Shown here: positions 63,689-64,000 of the stretch, piece after piece
Layout: every line of letters starts with the position of its first letter
Numbering within the stretch: position 1 is the stretch's first letter
Assembly (NCBI RefSeq): GCF_036075115.1
Contig: NZ_CP107958.1
Span: 2,418,001 to 2,482,000 of the forward strand
Origin: Streptomyces sp. NBC_00377
Lineage (GTDB): Bacteria; Actinomycetota; Actinomycetes; Streptomycetales; Streptomycetaceae
Reading direction: 5' to 3'
Length of the DNA stretch: 64,000 nt
Notes under the pieces: model-generated
Database searches by the model: none
What the model was told of the DNA's origin: nothing
Seen by the model: the letters and a program-made list of their open reading frames with translations, nothing else
Made by a program: the position numbers and the translations under genes

Positions 63689-64000
63689 ATGTCCGATCCC
63701 GGCCGCCCCACCGTCGCCATCGCCTTTCATTCGGGCTATGGCCACACGGCCGTCATCGCCGAAGCCGTGGCGCGGGGCGCGGCGGGAGCCGGCGCCGATG
63801 TCGTTCCGATCCCCGTCGCCACCATCACCGACGAGCAGTGGGCGCAGCTGGACGCCGCCGACGCGATCATCTTCGGTTCCGCCACCTACATGGGCACCGC
63901 CTCCGCGGCCTTCCACGCGTTCGCCGAGGCCAGCAGCAGGCGCTGGTTCGCCCACACCTGGGTGGACAAACTGGCCGCCGGATTCACCAACTCCGGAGCC
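63689..64000 (+). CDS. Flavodoxin/NAD(P)H:quinone oxidoreductase (WrbA-like), cut by window edge
   Basis: The first 104 codons are present. GAGGAG lies about ten bases before the ATG. FHSGYGHTAVIAEAVARGA is the FMN phosphate-binding loop of the WrbA/flavodoxin-like fold, and IIFGSATYMGTASAAFHAFAE is the second FMN contact. WrbA-like enzymes reduce quinones by two electrons. The C-terminus lies outside the window. It follows the alpha/beta hydrolase gene closely and on the same strand. Confidence 0.9.
   Translation, partial: MSDPGRPTVAIAFHSGYGHTAVIAEAVARGAAGAGADVVPIPVATITDEQWAQLDAADAIIFGSATYMGTASAAFHAFAEASSRRWFAHTWVDKLAAGFTNSGA

Overview
The window is chromosomal DNA of a Streptomyces or very close relative. 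It is very GC-rich, uses GTG starts and GTGA/ATGA gene overlaps, and carries families largely confined to that group (DUF6299, DUF5999, DUF6099, a SepF-like SflB protein, a MurA with a fused N-terminal helix-turn-helix). The order aconitase, murA, argF-arcA, hen1-pnkp, sflB resembles, from memory, the S. coelicolor stretch around SCO5967-SCO5999. No rRNA, tRNA, CRISPR array or complete insertion sequence was seen.

Left part (1-15.6 kb): the 3' end of a GH92 alpha-mannosidase, a small secreted protein, a cellulose-type AA10 lytic polysaccharide monooxygenase under a perfect CebR-box palindrome, aconitase with two operator-like sites, an APH-fold kinase, a tiny DUF4236 gene, HTH-MurA, a MerR-HTH/TOBE molybdate-type regulator, modABC, and two small lineage-specific genes. 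15.7-23.3 kb is a catabolic island. Divergent and convergent units encode a RidA-like protein, an acyl-CoA dehydrogenase, an aryl-CoA ligase, a PaaX-type regulator, a fused flavin monooxygenase/old-yellow-enzyme protein and an enoyl-CoA hydratase. Together they suggest CoA-dependent aerobic breakdown of anthranilate or salicylate. Two of its promoters share an identical 12-bp motif.

Middle part (23.6-40.6 kb): an RsbW-type ATPase, ornithine carbamoyltransferase and arginine deiminase, an SPFH/NAD-kinase-like pair, a 64-bp tandem repeat, the Hen1-Pnkp RNA-repair operon, a DUF4232 lipoprotein, an F420-type LLM oxidoreductase, DUF6099, an ATPase/MazG-like pair, SflB, and a divergent YceI/MarR pair.

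40.9-50.4 kb is an accessory locus. It holds a type VII-secreted RHS toxin with two upstream partner genes and a probable immunity gene, followed by fragments of a GH64 glucanase and a sensor kinase, a TetR/hemerythrin/SDR unit, and the truncated start of a ROK regulator. Broken neighbours on both sides suggest a site of repeated insertion and deletion.

50.4-61.5 kb is a second aromatic-type catabolic cluster. Nine co-oriented genes (two FAH-superfamily proteins, cyclase, flavin monooxygenase, ACMSD-type amidohydrolase, extradiol dioxygenase, SDR, two CoA-transferase subunits) face a divergent LysR gene, with an MFS transporter beyond it. A nearly identical 15-bp palindrome lies before the cluster and before the transporter. 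The cyclase gene carries an in-frame copy of what looks like a dispersed palindromic repeat. The right edge holds a membrane-protein remnant, a Cys-type alpha/beta hydrolase and the start of a flavodoxin.
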